Source of the DNA: Nocardioides iriomotensis | GTDB taxonomy: Bacteria > Actinomycetota > Actinomycetes > Propionibacteriales > Nocardioidaceae | Reading direction: 5' to 3' | NCBI RefSeq assembly: GCF_004168035.1 | Contig: NZ_SDPU01000012.1 | Span: forward strand, 62,001-126,000 | DNA length: 64,000 nucleotides | Translations under genes and position numbers: made by a program | Notes under the pieces: model-generated | Database searches by the model: none | Seen by the model: the letters and a program-made list of their open reading frames with translations, nothing else | Told to the model about the DNA's origin: nothing | In this document: positions 25,585-34,364 of the stretch, piece by piece | Numbering within the stretch: the first letter of the stretch is position 1 | Layout: each line of letters starts with the position of its first letter

Positions 25585-26589
25585 GTGTCCGGCGACCTGG
25601 CAGCGACCCTCGAGCGCGTGGTCGCGCCCACGGCCGGCCGGTACGTCGCCGTGGCGGCCGCCGCGACGCGGGCCGGGGCGACGGCGTCCCTCACGAGCGG
25701 GGTGCGGGACGCGGAGCGGGGCGGCGCGGTCGACGAGCACACCGTGTTCGAGATCGGCTCGGTCACCAAGGTGTTCACCGCGCTGCTGCTGGCCGACCAG
25801 GTCGTCGCGGGCGCCGTCGTGCTGGCCGAGCCGCTCCAGGCACTGCTGCCGGACGTCGTCATCCCGGTGCGCGGCCGCCCGGTGACGCTGCTCGACCTGG
25901 CGACGCACACGAGCGGCTTCCCGCGGTTGCCACCCGGCCTGGTGCGGCAGGCGCTGCGTCACCGGGACGACCCCTACGCGCGGTTCACCGAGGACGACCT
26001 GCACGCCGCGCTCGAGCGGGTGAAGCCGAAGCGCGAGCCCGGCGGGAAGTGGTCCTACTCCAACTTCGGGGCGGCCGTGCTCGGGCACGCGCTCGCGCGG
26101 CGGGCGGGCACGACGTACGACCGGCTGCTCGCGGAGCGGGTCACCGGACCGCTGGGGCTGGCCGACACCGTGCTCGCCCTGCGGCCGGACCAGGAGGACC
26201 GGCGCGCCCACGGCCACACCCGGCGAGGGAGACCCACCGACGACTGGTCGATGCCGGCGATGCCCGGGATGGGGGCGCTGCACTCGACCGTCACGGACCT
26301 GACGACGTTCCTGCGCGCCCAGCTCGACCCGGAGAGCACCCCGCTGGCCGAGGCGATCCGGATGACCCGCGAGCCGCGTGCGGGCAGGGAGCCGATGCAG
26401 GTCGCGCTCGGCTGGCTGGTGTCCCCGATGCCGAAGGGCGGCCCGGTCGTGCACTGGCACAACGGCGGCACCGGCGGCGCCCGCAGCTGGGCCGGCTTCT
26501 CCGTCGCCGACGACACCACGTGCGTCGTGCTGACGACGGGTCAGCGCAGCCCGGACCAGCTGGGGTTCGACGTGCTCAGGAGCAGATGA
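25585..26589 (+). CDS. Serine hydrolase, beta-lactamase/D-Ala-D-Ala carboxypeptidase family
   Basis: A 334-residue class C-like serine hydrolase without an obvious signal peptide. Motifs are the nucleophile SVTK (about residues 57-60), YSN of the YSNFG segment (about 155) and the HNGG triad (about 293). Such proteins act as beta-lactamases, esterases or peptidases. Substrate cannot be stated. GTG 25585 is chosen because it lies at the beginning of the conserved region. The last 14 bp overlap the convergent vanW gene. Confidence 0.83.
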   Translation: MSGDLAATLERVVAPTAGRYVAVAAAATRAGATASLTSGVRDAERGGAVDEHTVFEIGSVTKVFTALLLADQVVAGAVVLAEPLQALLPDVVIPVRGRPVTLLDLATHTSGFPRLPPGLVRQALRHRDDPYARFTEDDLHAALERVKPKREPGGKWSYSNFGAAVLGHALARRAGTTYDRLLAERVTGPLGLADTVLALRPDQEDRRAHGHTRRGRPTDDWSMPAMPGMGALHSTVTDLTTFLRAQLDPESTPLAEAIRMTREPRAGREPMQVALGWLVSPMPKGGPVVHWHNGGTGGARSWAGFSVADDTTCVVLTTGQRSPDQLGFDVLRSR

Positions 26590-28306
26590 CCGTGTCCGAC
26601 GGGGTGTAGGTCGTGTGGAACGTCTCCCGCTTGACCAGCTCGTCGCCGCCGGGCTGGAAGAACGACCGGAAGACGTCGATGTCGAAGCCGCCGTACCCCT
26701 CGTTGGGCACGCAGTCGTCGCCGGAGAGCCGCCGGGTCTCCGGCTGCGTCTGGTTGTAGCGGTCGCTCGTGGACGCCTTGATGTCCCAGGTCTTGGTCGA
26801 CCACATCTTCACGGTCATCGCGCCGGACCGGGACGGGGTGCTCGGCGTGATGTACGCCTGCACCAGCACGCCGTGGTCGGTGTCGTTCTGGAACTGCAGG
26901 TCGACGTACGGCCACGCCACCGTCGCCTCGCGCCCGACCGGGTAGCGGTCGATGTAGAACGAGTGCGGCTTGTGCTCGATGTCCTTGAGACCGGCGAAGA
27001 ACATCGCGTTGAACGTCGTCGTGGCGACCTGGCTGACGCCGCCGCCGAAGTCCTCCTTGTAGACGCCGTCGCTGATGATGAAGCCCTCGGTGAAGCCGTT
27101 CTCCTTCGTGCGCTCGCCCACGACGTCGTTGAGGCTGAAGACGTCGCCGGGCTTGAGCACGGTGCCGTTGACCAGCTCGGCGGCGCGACCCAGGTTGGTG
27201 TTGCGGTAGGAGGCGTGCGGGTAGTACGTCGTGAACTCCGAGACGACCTCCTTGATCCCGAGGTTGCGCGCGTCCTTCGTCGAGAAGTCCGGCTTCGACA
27301 CGACCGACGACACGCGCAGCGTGCGGTTGCCGGTGGTCTTCACCACGTCGAGGAAACCGCCGACGAGCTCGTCGGGGTTGTAGGTGACGCCCTTCTGGGA
27401 CTTGACCACCTTGGGGGCGCCGTTGCGCAGCACGACGGTGGCGTCCTTGGCGGCCAGCGGGTTGCCGGCCATCCGGTCGTCGACCGCCTTGAGCAGCACG
27501 TCCCGGTCGAGCACGGGCGCGAGGTCGCCGTCCTCGACCTTCATCGACAGCGCGGGCAGGAAGTCCACGGGCCGCAGCACGACCTGCTCGTTCTCGAGCT
27601 CGATCCTCACGTCACCGGACACGGCCGGGTTCGCGAAGCTGTGCATCGCGGTGGACACGTCGGCCTTGCCGATGTCGGGGTCGGCCGTCGTCGTGGGCAG
27701 CTCGACCCGCTCCACGTCGGGCTCGGTGAGACCGGCCAGGTAGGCGTCGGTGACCGGACCGAGCGAGCCGTCACGGTCGACGACCTGGCCGGTGCGTGGC
27801 TCCTTGGCGACCGCCCGGTCACCCTTGAACAGCACGCGCCCGTCGCGCGGCTTGGTGTCGACCTTGTCGCCGAACTCGTCGAGAGCCTTGGTGAGCCGCG
27901 GCTCGTCGACGGTCACGATCGCGTCGAAGTCGTCGCCGCCGGTCAGCGAGTCCCAGATCCGTGCGGGGTTCCACGAGCGGCCTCCCCCGGCCTGCGCGAC
28001 CGAGGCGGCGACGTCGACGTCGAGGCCTGCGCGGCCCGGGTCGATCCGGCCCCGCTCGCCGAGCGCCCGGACCTTGACCGGCGCGCCGCGGGTGTCGTCG
28101 AGGCCGTCGGCCAGCGCGGCACGCGCCCCGGCCGGCTCCAACCCGCCGATGTCGACGCCGGCCACGGTCGCCCCGCGCGGCACCCGGTCTCCGGTCACGG
28201 CGTACGCCGCCAGGTACGCGCCACCGAAGAGCAGCACCAGGCCCAGCAGCAGCCACGGGATGACCCTGCGGTCGTTGGTGCGGTAGGGGTCGCGGTCTCG
28301 ACTCAC
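26576..28306 (-). CDS. VanW-family peptidoglycan-binding protein
   Basis: A 576-residue protein with a membrane anchor at residues about 17-37, two PG_binding_4/YoaR-type modules (about 60-330) and a C-terminal VanW domain (about 355-500) including VSQVATTTFNAMFFAG. VanW proteins are linked to cell-wall function, although their activity is unknown. The GTG start has a TAGGCT box 7 nt upstream that overlaps the stop of the previous gene. The Cys pair near the C-terminus (DDCVPNEG and the final VICS) could form a disulfide. Confidence 0.9.
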   Translation of the reverse strand: MSRDRDPYRTNDRRVIPWLLLGLVLLFGGAYLAAYAVTGDRVPRGATVAGVDIGGLEPAGARAALADGLDDTRGAPVKVRALGERGRIDPGRAGLDVDVAASVAQAGGGRSWNPARIWDSLTGGDDFDAIVTVDEPRLTKALDEFGDKVDTKPRDGRVLFKGDRAVAKEPRTGQVVDRDGSLGPVTDAYLAGLTEPDVERVELPTTTADPDIGKADVSTAMHSFANPAVSGDVRIELENEQVVLRPVDFLPALSMKVEDGDLAPVLDRDVLLKAVDDRMAGNPLAAKDATVVLRNGAPKVVKSQKGVTYNPDELVGGFLDVVKTTGNRTLRVSSVVSKPDFSTKDARNLGIKEVVSEFTTYYPHASYRNTNLGRAAELVNGTVLKPGDVFSLNDVVGERTKENGFTEGFIISDGVYKEDFGGGVSQVATTTFNAMFFAGLKDIEHKPHSFYIDRYPVGREATVAWPYVDLQFQNDTDHGVLVQAYITPSTPSRSGAMTVKMWSTKTWDIKASTSDRYNQTQPETRRLSGDDCVPNEGYGGFDIDVFRSFFQPGGDELVKRETFHTTYTPSDTVICS

Positions 28307-28313
28307 CCGGAGA

Positions 28314-28319
28314 AGCCTA
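28314..28319 (-). promoter_or_regulatory. -10 box of a likely leaderless vanW transcript
   Basis: TAGGCT on the minus strand lies 7 nt before GTG 28306 and contains the TAG stop of the upstream DUF6113 gene. Confidence 0.45.
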
Positions 28320-28685
28320 CGGGCCGGGATGGGCCCTTCCGGGGGCGGCCAGCGACGCCACGCCGAGGACGACGAGGGCGAAGCCGGTGCCCATCAGCGC
28401 GTACCCGGGCACGTCGGCGGCGACGGCGTAGTCGCCCTCGGGCCGCCCACCGAGCGCCACGCCCACGACGACCACCCAGCCCAGGCAGTACGCCGCCGCA
28501 CTCCTGGGCGCCGGGCCGCGCCGGACGTGCCACGCGGTCAGCAGCGAGACGGCCACGGCGAGCAGCAGCCCGGCCGGGACGCCGAGCACCACCCAGCGGT
28601 GCACGGCCGTCGCCGCCAGCCCGACGACCCCGCCGAGCAGCAGCGCACCGACGTAGCGCCCGACCGCGACCGGGCCGCGAGTCAC
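28317..28685 (-). CDS. DUF6113-like membrane protein
   Basis: A 122-residue protein with about four membrane helices. The position directly after mshB, overlapping its stop by 4 bp, matches the common mshB-DUF6113 arrangement of actinobacteria. The sequence ([20 protein letters not shown]) fits the family only loosely, and the function is unknown. Confidence 0.72.
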   Translation of the reverse strand: MTRGPVAVGRYVGALLLGGVVGLAATAVHRWVVLGVPAGLLLAVAVSLLTAWHVRRGPAPRSAAAYCLGWVVVVGVALGGRPEGDYAVAADVPGYALMGTGFALVVLGVASLAAPGRAHPGP

Positions 28686-29584
28686 AGCCCGGCGAACAGG
28701 TCCGTCTCCCAGCCGTGCTCCCCGGTCGGACCCTGCTGTCCCTTCGCCAGGCGGTAGAACTCGGTGCCCCAGACCTCGTTGCCGAGGTTGTTCGACAGCG
28801 CGAAGAAGGGGCCGTCGACCTGGATCTGCGTGGAGTGCGCCTTCATCGCCCGCAGCTTGGCGTCGACGAAGTCGTTGGCGTCGACGGCGGCGCCGATGTG
28901 CTCGTCCGGGATCGCGAAGCGCGGCAGCGGCTTGTCGGGGTCCATGCCCTCGAAGGTGGTGGTGTCACCGGCCTCGCGCAGGTGCCGGATGCCCTCGCGC
29001 AGCCGGCTCTCCGACATCGCGACCCAGTAGATCTTGGCGACGTCGTGCGCGGGGCCGAGGTCCTCGCGGTAGGACGGGACGGCCGCGAGCGAGGCGGCGT
29101 AGGTCGCGACGCGGTGCGCCTGGATGTGGTCGGGGTGTCCGTAGCCGCCGAACTCGTCGTAGGTGACCAGCACCTGGGGCCGGACCTCGCGGATCACGTC
29201 GACCAGGTGGTCGGCGGCCTCGGTGAGGTCTGCCCGCCAGAACGTGCCCTCCTTGACGTCCTCGCCCGCGACGGCGTGGCCCTCGTCGTGCCAGACCATG
29301 CCGCTGTCGCGGTAGCGGCCCTCGCCGCCCAGGAAGCGGTGGTCGGTGACGCCGAGCTCGCGCATCGCGTTGGCCAGCTCGGTGATCCGGTGCGGACCGA
29401 GCGCGTCGTCGCGGTCGGCGGCCAGGTGGGCGAGCTCGGGGACGAGCACCTCGCCCTCCTCGCCGAGCGTGCAGGTGACGAGCGTGACCCGGGTGCCGCG
29501 GGCGGCGTACTTGGCCATCGTGGCGCCGTTGTTGATGGTCTCGTCGTCGGGGTGCGCGTGCACGAGCAGCAGGCTCTGGTCCAT
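28682..29584 (-). CDS. mshB: Mycothiol biosynthesis deacetylase
   Basis: A 300-residue LmbE-family deacetylase. The zinc site is formed by HAHPDDE near the N-terminus and HPDHIQAH near residue 144. It removes the acetyl group from GlcNAc-inositol in mycothiol biosynthesis, the thiol buffer of actinobacteria. Identity is supported by length and by the following DUF6113-like gene. The ATG has TAGGCT 7 nt upstream, indicating a leaderless transcript. MshA, MshC and MshD are not in the window. Confidence 0.94.
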   Translation of the reverse strand: MDQSLLLVHAHPDDETINNGATMAKYAARGTRVTLVTCTLGEEGEVLVPELAHLAADRDDALGPHRITELANAMRELGVTDHRFLGGEGRYRDSGMVWHDEGHAVAGEDVKEGTFWRADLTEAADHLVDVIREVRPQVLVTYDEFGGYGHPDHIQAHRVATYAASLAAVPSYREDLGPAHDVAKIYWVAMSESRLREGIRHLREAGDTTTFEGMDPDKPLPRFAIPDEHIGAAVDANDFVDAKLRAMKAHSTQIQVDGPFFALSNNLGNEVWGTEFYRLAKGQQGPTGEHGWETDLFAGL

Positions 29585-29591
29585 GCCGCTG

Positions 29592-29597
29592 AGCCTA
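29592..29597 (-). promoter_or_regulatory. -10 box of a likely leaderless mshB transcript
   Basis: TAGGCT on the minus strand lies 7 nt before the mshB ATG at 29584. No Shine-Dalgarno sequence is seen. Confidence 0.5.
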
Positions 29598-29611
29598 CGG
29601 CCGGGCTCCGA

Positions 29612-29902
29612 CTACTCGGTGAAGTGACCCTTGATCCGCCGCGGGCCGTCCGGCAGGTCCAGCGGGGACGGCGACGCCGGTCGCGACGCCGGCGGCTCGC
29701 CGTGGTCGACCCAGCCGTCGTGCTCCTCGGTGAGCAGCTCGAGCACGACCTCGGGCGCGTCGGTGAGCACGGCCCAGGCGTGGTCCTCGTCGTCGTCCTC
29801 GCCGGCGAACCGGTCCTGCGCGACCATCGCGTCCCAGCCCTCGCGCCGCAGCCGGGCGACGACTGTCTCGGCGTCGTCCTGCCCGTGGAACACCGCCCTC
29901 AT
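29612..29902 (-). CDS. Small acidic protein, unknown function
   Basis: A 96-residue protein. Its first 70 residues contain an alternating beta/alpha pattern with DDAETVVARLRREGWDA and an acidic DDDEDH stretch, then a Pro/Ser-rich linker and a basic tail. The ATG overlaps the Nudix-gene stop by 4 bp, so it is translationally coupled. Its association suggests a small partner protein, but no family is recognised. Confidence 0.75.
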   Translation of the reverse strand: MRAVFHGQDDAETVVARLRREGWDAMVAQDRFAGEDDDEDHAWAVLTDAPEVVLELLTEEHDGWVDHGEPPASRPASPSPLDLPDGPRRIKGHFTE

Positions 29903-30324
29903 CCGGCCGCCTCCTCCGCATCGTCGAGCAGCACGCGCAGCTCGGCGAGGAAGGGTACGTCGGGCGCCAGCCACCGGACCGCGTCGAGCTCGTCGGCCGC
30001 CAGCCAGCGCACGGCGTCGTGCTCGTGCGGCACCGGCTCGCCGTCGACCAGCACCGCGGTGACCACCTCGAGCGTGTAGCCGGGCTTGACCGGCTGGGAC
30101 CCGGCGAGCCGGCCGGTCACAGCCACGCCGCAGCCGAGCTCCTCCCGGACCTCGCGGACGACGGCGGTCGCGGCGTCCTCGCCCGGCTCGACCTTGCCGC
30201 CCGGGAACTCCCAGGCCCCGGCCGCCTCGGGCGGCGTGGTCCGGCGCGCCGCCAGCACCCGGCCCTCGTGCAGGATCGCGGCCCCGACCACGAGGATGCC
30301 GTCCGGAGCCGTCATGCGCGTCAT
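29899..30324 (-). CDS. Nudix hydrolase (MutT-like)
   Basis: A 141-residue Nudix protein with a complete Nudix box, GGKVEPGEDAATAVVREVREELG (given as start and end: GGKVEPGED ... REELG). This is G-x5-E-x7-REUXEEXGU and supports a divalent-metal-dependent pyrophosphohydrolase. The size fits 8-oxo-dGTP or similar sanitising enzymes. Alternative in-frame ATG codons lie within the first five codons. The next gene overlaps it by 4 bp. Confidence 0.88.
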   Translation of the reverse strand: MTRMTAPDGILVVGAAILHEGRVLAARRTTPPEAAGAWEFPGGKVEPGEDAATAVVREVREELGCGVAVTGRLAGSQPVKPGYTLEVVTAVLVDGEPVPHEHDAVRWLAADELDAVRWLAPDVPFLAELRVLLDDAEEAAG

Positions 30325-30365
30325 GGTGCCATGAGGTCGCGGGCGGATCGGGAAGGATGGGGCCC

Positions 30366-31415
30366 GTGCACGATCCCCCCGGCGTCCACCTCGTCCGCGG
30401 CGCGGAGCGGTCCGACGAGGTCGACGCCCTCGCGACGCGGCTCGGCGGCCGGGTCGGCCTCGACGGCGTGCTGGCGGACCTCAACCGGGTCGCCGAGCCG
30501 GTCCGCGTCCCCGGGCTCGCCGTGCACGCGGGCTTCAGGTGGCAGCACGACGACCAGACGACCCGGCGGTGGTGGCCGCAGGGCATCACCACCTCGGCCG
30601 ACGCGGGGCCGGACGAGACGTTCGCCGGGCGCCGGGTCGTGATGACCAGCGCCTACAGCCAGCGCGTCGACGGCGTCTCCTGGGGCTCGCGCATCTCGGT
30701 CGTGGACGTCACCGACCCGCAGGCGATCCGCTACCGGCACGTGCTGCTCGTCGAGCCGTACGTCGACGGCGACGGCCGGGGCGCGGCCCGCGCGCTGCAC
30801 GTTCACGCCGGCGGCATCGTGTGGCACGGCGAGCACCTGCACGTGGCGGGCACCCGCCGTGGCTTCTGCACGTTCCGGCTCGCCGACCTCCTCCGGGTGC
30901 CCGACGACGCGGGGCTCGACGTCGCCGGCTACCGCTACGTGCTGCCGCTGCGGTTCGGGTACGACGCTGTCACGGCCGACGGCCACGAGCAGCTGCGCTA
31001 CTCGTTCCTGTCGCTCGACCGGAGCACCACACCGCACGAGCTGGTCGCCGGCGAGTACGGCCGCGACGCGATGACCACCCGCCTCGCGCGCTACGAGATC
31101 GACCCGGAGACCGACCTGCTGCGGGCCGAGGAGGACGGCTCGGCCCGGCCGCTGCTGATCGACGAGCGCGGCATCGGGCACATGCAGGGGGCGGTCGTCG
31201 TGGGCGGTCGCTGGTACCTGACGACCAGCGCCGGCCGCTACCGCCTCGGCAGCGTCTGGTCGGGCACCCCGGGCGCGCTGCGCCGGCACCGGTTCGCGAT
31301 CCCGGTCGGGCCCGAGGACATCACCTACTGGCCCTCGACCGACGAGCTGTGGTCGCTCAGCGAGTACCCCGGGCACCGCTACGTGTTCGCGATGCGCCGC
31401 GCCTGGTTCGGGTGA
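30366..31415 (+). CDS. Actinobacterial protein of unknown function
   Basis: A 349-residue soluble protein with no signal peptide or membrane helix. It contains repeated Trp/His-rich beta segments (HAGGIVWHGEHLHVAG, HMQGAVVVGGRWYL and EDITYWPSTDELW) spaced roughly 90-100 residues, compatible with a beta-propeller-like or repeated-sheet fold. GTG 30366 is chosen over ATG 30357 because GGAAGGA then lies 8 nt upstream. No family is recognised. It is divergent from the Nudix gene and convergent with the following gene. Confidence 0.72.
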   Translation: MHDPPGVHLVRGAERSDEVDALATRLGGRVGLDGVLADLNRVAEPVRVPGLAVHAGFRWQHDDQTTRRWWPQGITTSADAGPDETFAGRRVVMTSAYSQRVDGVSWGSRISVVDVTDPQAIRYRHVLLVEPYVDGDGRGAARALHVHAGGIVWHGEHLHVAGTRRGFCTFRLADLLRVPDDAGLDVAGYRYVLPLRFGYDAVTADGHEQLRYSFLSLDRSTTPHELVAGEYGRDAMTTRLARYEIDPETDLLRAEEDGSARPLLIDERGIGHMQGAVVVGGRWYLTTSAGRYRLGSVWSGTPGALRRHRFAIPVGPEDITYWPSTDELWSLSEYPGHRYVFAMRRAWFG

Positions 31416-31418
31416 CGC

Positions 31419-31856
31419 TCACGACAGCGACGACTGCCGGTTGTCCGCGGCGTCGTGCGCCGAGCGTTGCGCCGGGATGACCGCCCGCTGCGCGACGAGG
31501 TGCACCGTCACGTAGCCGCCGACGGTGCTCGGCCGGGTCGCGGCCTCGAACTCGACGTGGTCGGACATGACGTCGGTCGCGTGCGCCTCCCAGAACGAGT
31601 AGCTGACCCGGTCGGCCCAGATCTCCTCGAGCCGTCGGGCCACGTCGGCCGCGGCGACCTCGGGCTTGAACTGGCAGAGCGCGATCACGAGCTGGTCGGG
31701 GTCGTCTGTGTGCTCGACCTCGACCTCCTCGAACAGCCCGCTGGTGAGCAGCATGTAGCGCAGCGAGCCCTCGACGGTCACCAGCTCCTGCTCGGGCCCA
31801 GGGGAGGCGTTGTCCTGGATCGCCGTCCGCATGCGGTGGAATTGCATGAGATCCAT
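31419..31856 (-). CDS. Hypothetical protein, unknown
   Basis: A 145-residue protein with no signal peptide and an acidic middle (EEVEVEHTDDPDQL). It contains two regular alpha/beta stretches, the second at EIWADRVSYSFWEAH. ATG 31856 (MDLMQFHRMR) is chosen, since the longer reading frame would run into the aldo/keto reductase tail. No family is recognised. The end lies 3 nt from the convergent upstream gene. Confidence 0.68.
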   Translation of the reverse strand: MDLMQFHRMRTAIQDNASPGPEQELVTVEGSLRYMLLTSGLFEEVEVEHTDDPDQLVIALCQFKPEVAAADVARRLEEIWADRVSYSFWEAHATDVMSDHVEFEAATRPSTVGGYVTVHLVAQRAVIPAQRSAHDAADNRQSSLS

Positions 31857-31971
31857 GAAGAGATGATCCTGGTTCGGCCCGGTCCGGCTATCCCCCGTTT
31901 TGATGAGGCATCGCCGGAGGTTCCGGGCAGAACCGGACGATCCAGGACAGATCGAAGGTAAAACTTCTCGC

Positions 31972-33015
31972 TCAGCCGCGGCCACCCCGGCGCCGCACCG
32001 GGTCGACGAGCGACGGCGGTGCGTAACCGCGGTCGGCCTCGTTGAGCGTCGTCCCCGGAGGCACGATCTCGTCGATCCGGTCCAGCACGTCCGGGGAGAG
32101 CGTCACCTTCTCCACCCCCAGCTGCGAGTCGAGCTGCTCCATCGTGCGCGGCCCGATGATCGCCGAGGACACGGCCGGGTGCTCGAGCACGAAGCCGAGC
32201 GCCAGGTGGATCAGCGAGATCCCGGCCTGGTCGGCGAGGTCCTGCAGCGCGTGCACGGCCTCGAGCTTGCGCCGGTTCTCCGGCAGCGTCGGGTCGTGCC
32301 GTGCCGGCTGCCGCTGCTGGCGGCTCGACACCGGGGCCTGCTCCCCCTTGCGGTGCCGGCCGGACAGCCAGCCGCCGGCCAGCGGGCTCCACGGCAGGAT
32401 CCCGAGGCCGTACTTCTGCGCGGTCGGCAGCACGTCACGCTCCACCTCGCGAGCGAGGATGGAGTACGGCGGCTGCTCGGTCACCGGGCGCTCCCGGTGC
32501 CGCTTCTCCGCCACCCACTGCGCCTCGACGATCTGCGAGGGCAGGAACGTCGACGTGCCGATGTAGCGGACCTTGCCCTGGCGGACCAGGTCGGTGAGCG
32601 CACCGAGCGTCTCGTCGACGTCGATCTCCGGGCGCGGCCGGTGCACCTGGTAGAGGTCGATGTGGTCGGTCTGGAGCCGGCGGAGGCTGTTCTCGACCTC
32701 GCGGACGATCCAGCGCCGCGAGTTGCCGCCCTGGTTGGGGTCGTCGTCGCTCATCGCGCCGTGGAACTTCGTGGCGAGGACGACGTCGTCGCGACGGCCC
32801 TTGAGGGCCCGCCCGACGATCTCCTCCGACTCTCCGCGCGCGTAGACGTCGGCGGTGTCGATGACGTTGATGCCCGCGTCGAGCGCACGGTGGATGATCC
32901 GGACGGACTCGTCGTGGTCGGTGTTGCCCCAGGCGCCGAACATCATCGCGCCGAGGGTCAGCGGGCTGACCTGGACGCCGGTGGTGCCGAGACTGCGCCA
33001 CTGCTGGGTGCTCAT
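31972..33015 (-). CDS. Aldo/keto reductase in a sulfonate-type operon
   Basis: A 347-residue NADPH-dependent oxidoreductase with the AKR tetrad visible: Asp in DTADVYA, Tyr of DVYARGE, Lys in LATKFHG and His in YQVHRP. The NADPH-binding C-terminus includes the SSAIIGPRTMEQL segment. It is the last gene of the uptake/monooxygenase operon and overlaps the LLM gene by 4 bp, suggesting reduction of an aldehyde produced upstream. This role is inferred from context. Confidence 0.88.
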   Translation of the reverse strand: MSTQQWRSLGTTGVQVSPLTLGAMMFGAWGNTDHDESVRIIHRALDAGINVIDTADVYARGESEEIVGRALKGRRDDVVLATKFHGAMSDDDPNQGGNSRRWIVREVENSLRRLQTDHIDLYQVHRPRPEIDVDETLGALTDLVRQGKVRYIGTSTFLPSQIVEAQWVAEKRHRERPVTEQPPYSILAREVERDVLPTAQKYGLGILPWSPLAGGWLSGRHRKGEQAPVSSRQQRQPARHDPTLPENRRKLEAVHALQDLADQAGISLIHLALGFVLEHPAVSSAIIGPRTMEQLDSQLGVEKVTLSPDVLDRIDEIVPPGTTLNEADRGYAPPSLVDPVRRRGGRG

Positions 33016-34364
33016 GCCGTCTCCTTCGTGAGGGCCTGTCGGTCGGGGTGCGCCGGCGAGTACTGGCTGACCGGCCGGTCGAGGCCGAGGTGCTCGCGCA
33101 GCGTGCTTCCTGTGTACTCCTCGCGGAACAGGCCGCGCTTGCGGAGGATCGGCACGACGTGCTCGACGAACTCGTCGAACCCGCCGGACAGCCACGGCGG
33201 CATCACGTTGAAGCCGTCGGCGGCACCGCTCTCGTACCAGGCCTGGATCTGGTCGGCGACGTACTCCGGCGTGCCGGTGACCACGCGGTGCCCGCGCGCG
33301 CCGGCGAGGCGGTGCATGAGCTGGCGGATCGTCGGCTTCTCGCGGTCGACGATGTCGAGCACGAGCCGCGAGCGGCTGCTCACGCCGCGCTCCCCCGACT
33401 CGTCGACGAGCTCGCGCGGGAAGGGCCCGTCGAGGTCGTACGACGACAGGTCGGCGCCGGTGAGCCGGTGCAGCACGTCGAGGGAGTACGCCGGCTGGGT
33501 GAGGCCGTTCAGCTCGTCGTGCTTGTCCTGCGCCTCCCTGGTCGTGGAGCCGATGAACGGGCTGATGCCCGGCAGGATCTTGACCTGGCCGGGGTCGCGG
33601 CCGAGACGCGCGGCACGGGACTTCACGTCGGCGTAGAACGCCTGCGCGCTCTCCAGCGTCTGGTGCGCGGTGAAGATCGCCTCGGCCCAGCGGGCGGCGA
33701 AGGAGCGCCCGTCCTCGGACGAGCCGGCCTGCACGTAGACCGGCCGGCCCTGCGGCGAGCGGGCGGTGTTGAGCGGACCGGCCACGTCGAAGAGCGGGCC
33801 CTTGTGGTCGATCGGGTGGATCCGGTCGGTGTCCGCGAACAACCCCGACTCGGCGTCGGCGACGAACGCCTCGTCCTCCCACGAGTCCCACAGCTTCGTG
33901 ACGACCTCGACGAACTCCTCGGCACGGGCGTAGCGCTCGGCGTGCACCGGGTGCTCGGCGAGGCCGAAGTTCTGGGCGGCGTTGGGCGCCCCGGTCGTCA
34001 CGATGTTCCAGCCGGCCCGGCCCTTGCTCAGGTGGTCGAGCGAGGCGAACAGGCGGGCGAGGTTGTAGGGCTCGGAGTACGTCGTGCTCGCCGTACCGAT
34101 GAAGCCGATCTTCTCGGTCACCGCGGCGAGCGCCGCCATCCAGGTGAACGGCTCGAGGCGGAACCGCGAGGCGTACCTGATGTTGTCGGCGAGCGCCGGA
34201 CCGTCGGCGAAGAAGACGGCGTCGAACGTCGCCGCCTCGGCCTTCTTGGCGAGCTCCTGGTAGTAGGAGATGTCCAGCACCCGCTCAGGCGCCGAGTCCG
34301 GGTGCCGCCAGGCGGCCTCGTGGTGGCCGCCGGGGTAGATGAACAGGTTGAGGTGCAGGGTCAC
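33012..34364 (-). CDS. LLM flavin-dependent monooxygenase (NtaA/DmoA/SsuD-like)
   Basis: A 450-residue luciferase-like flavin monooxygenase. The fold is shown by the N-terminal LNLFIYPGGHHEAAWR, the FDAVFFAD segment and the GTASTTYSEPYNLAR and AGWNIVTTG blocks of the NtaA/DmoA subfamily. It should use FMNH2 supplied by a reductase to oxidise a sulfur or nitrogen compound, cleaving C-S or C-N bonds. It is translationally coupled to the ABC ATPase and the AKR by 4-bp overlaps, so the transported substrate is likely its target. No dedicated flavin reductase is in the window. Confidence 0.9.
   Translation of the reverse strand: MTLHLNLFIYPGGHHEAAWRHPDSAPERVLDISYYQELAKKAEAATFDAVFFADGPALADNIRYASRFRLEPFTWMAALAAVTEKIGFIGTASTTYSEPYNLARLFASLDHLSKGRAGWNIVTTGAPNAAQNFGLAEHPVHAERYARAEEFVEVVTKLWDSWEDEAFVADAESGLFADTDRIHPIDHKGPLFDVAGPLNTARSPQGRPVYVQAGSSEDGRSFAARWAEAIFTAHQTLESAQAFYADVKSRAARLGRDPGQVKILPGISPFIGSTTREAQDKHDELNGLTQPAYSLDVLHRLTGADLSSYDLDGPFPRELVDESGERGVSSRSRLVLDIVDREKPTIRQLMHRLAGARGHRVVTGTPEYVADQIQAWYESGAADGFNVMPPWLSGGFDEFVEHVVPILRKRGLFREEYTGSTLREHLGLDRPVSQYSPAHPDRQALTKETA

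Noticed and set aside
26615-30079. A 1154-codon open frame on the plus strand
   Set aside because: It runs antisense to vanW, DUF6113 and mshB and has repeated Val/Gly/Arg/Asp composition without domains. It is a shadow of GC-rich codon bias.
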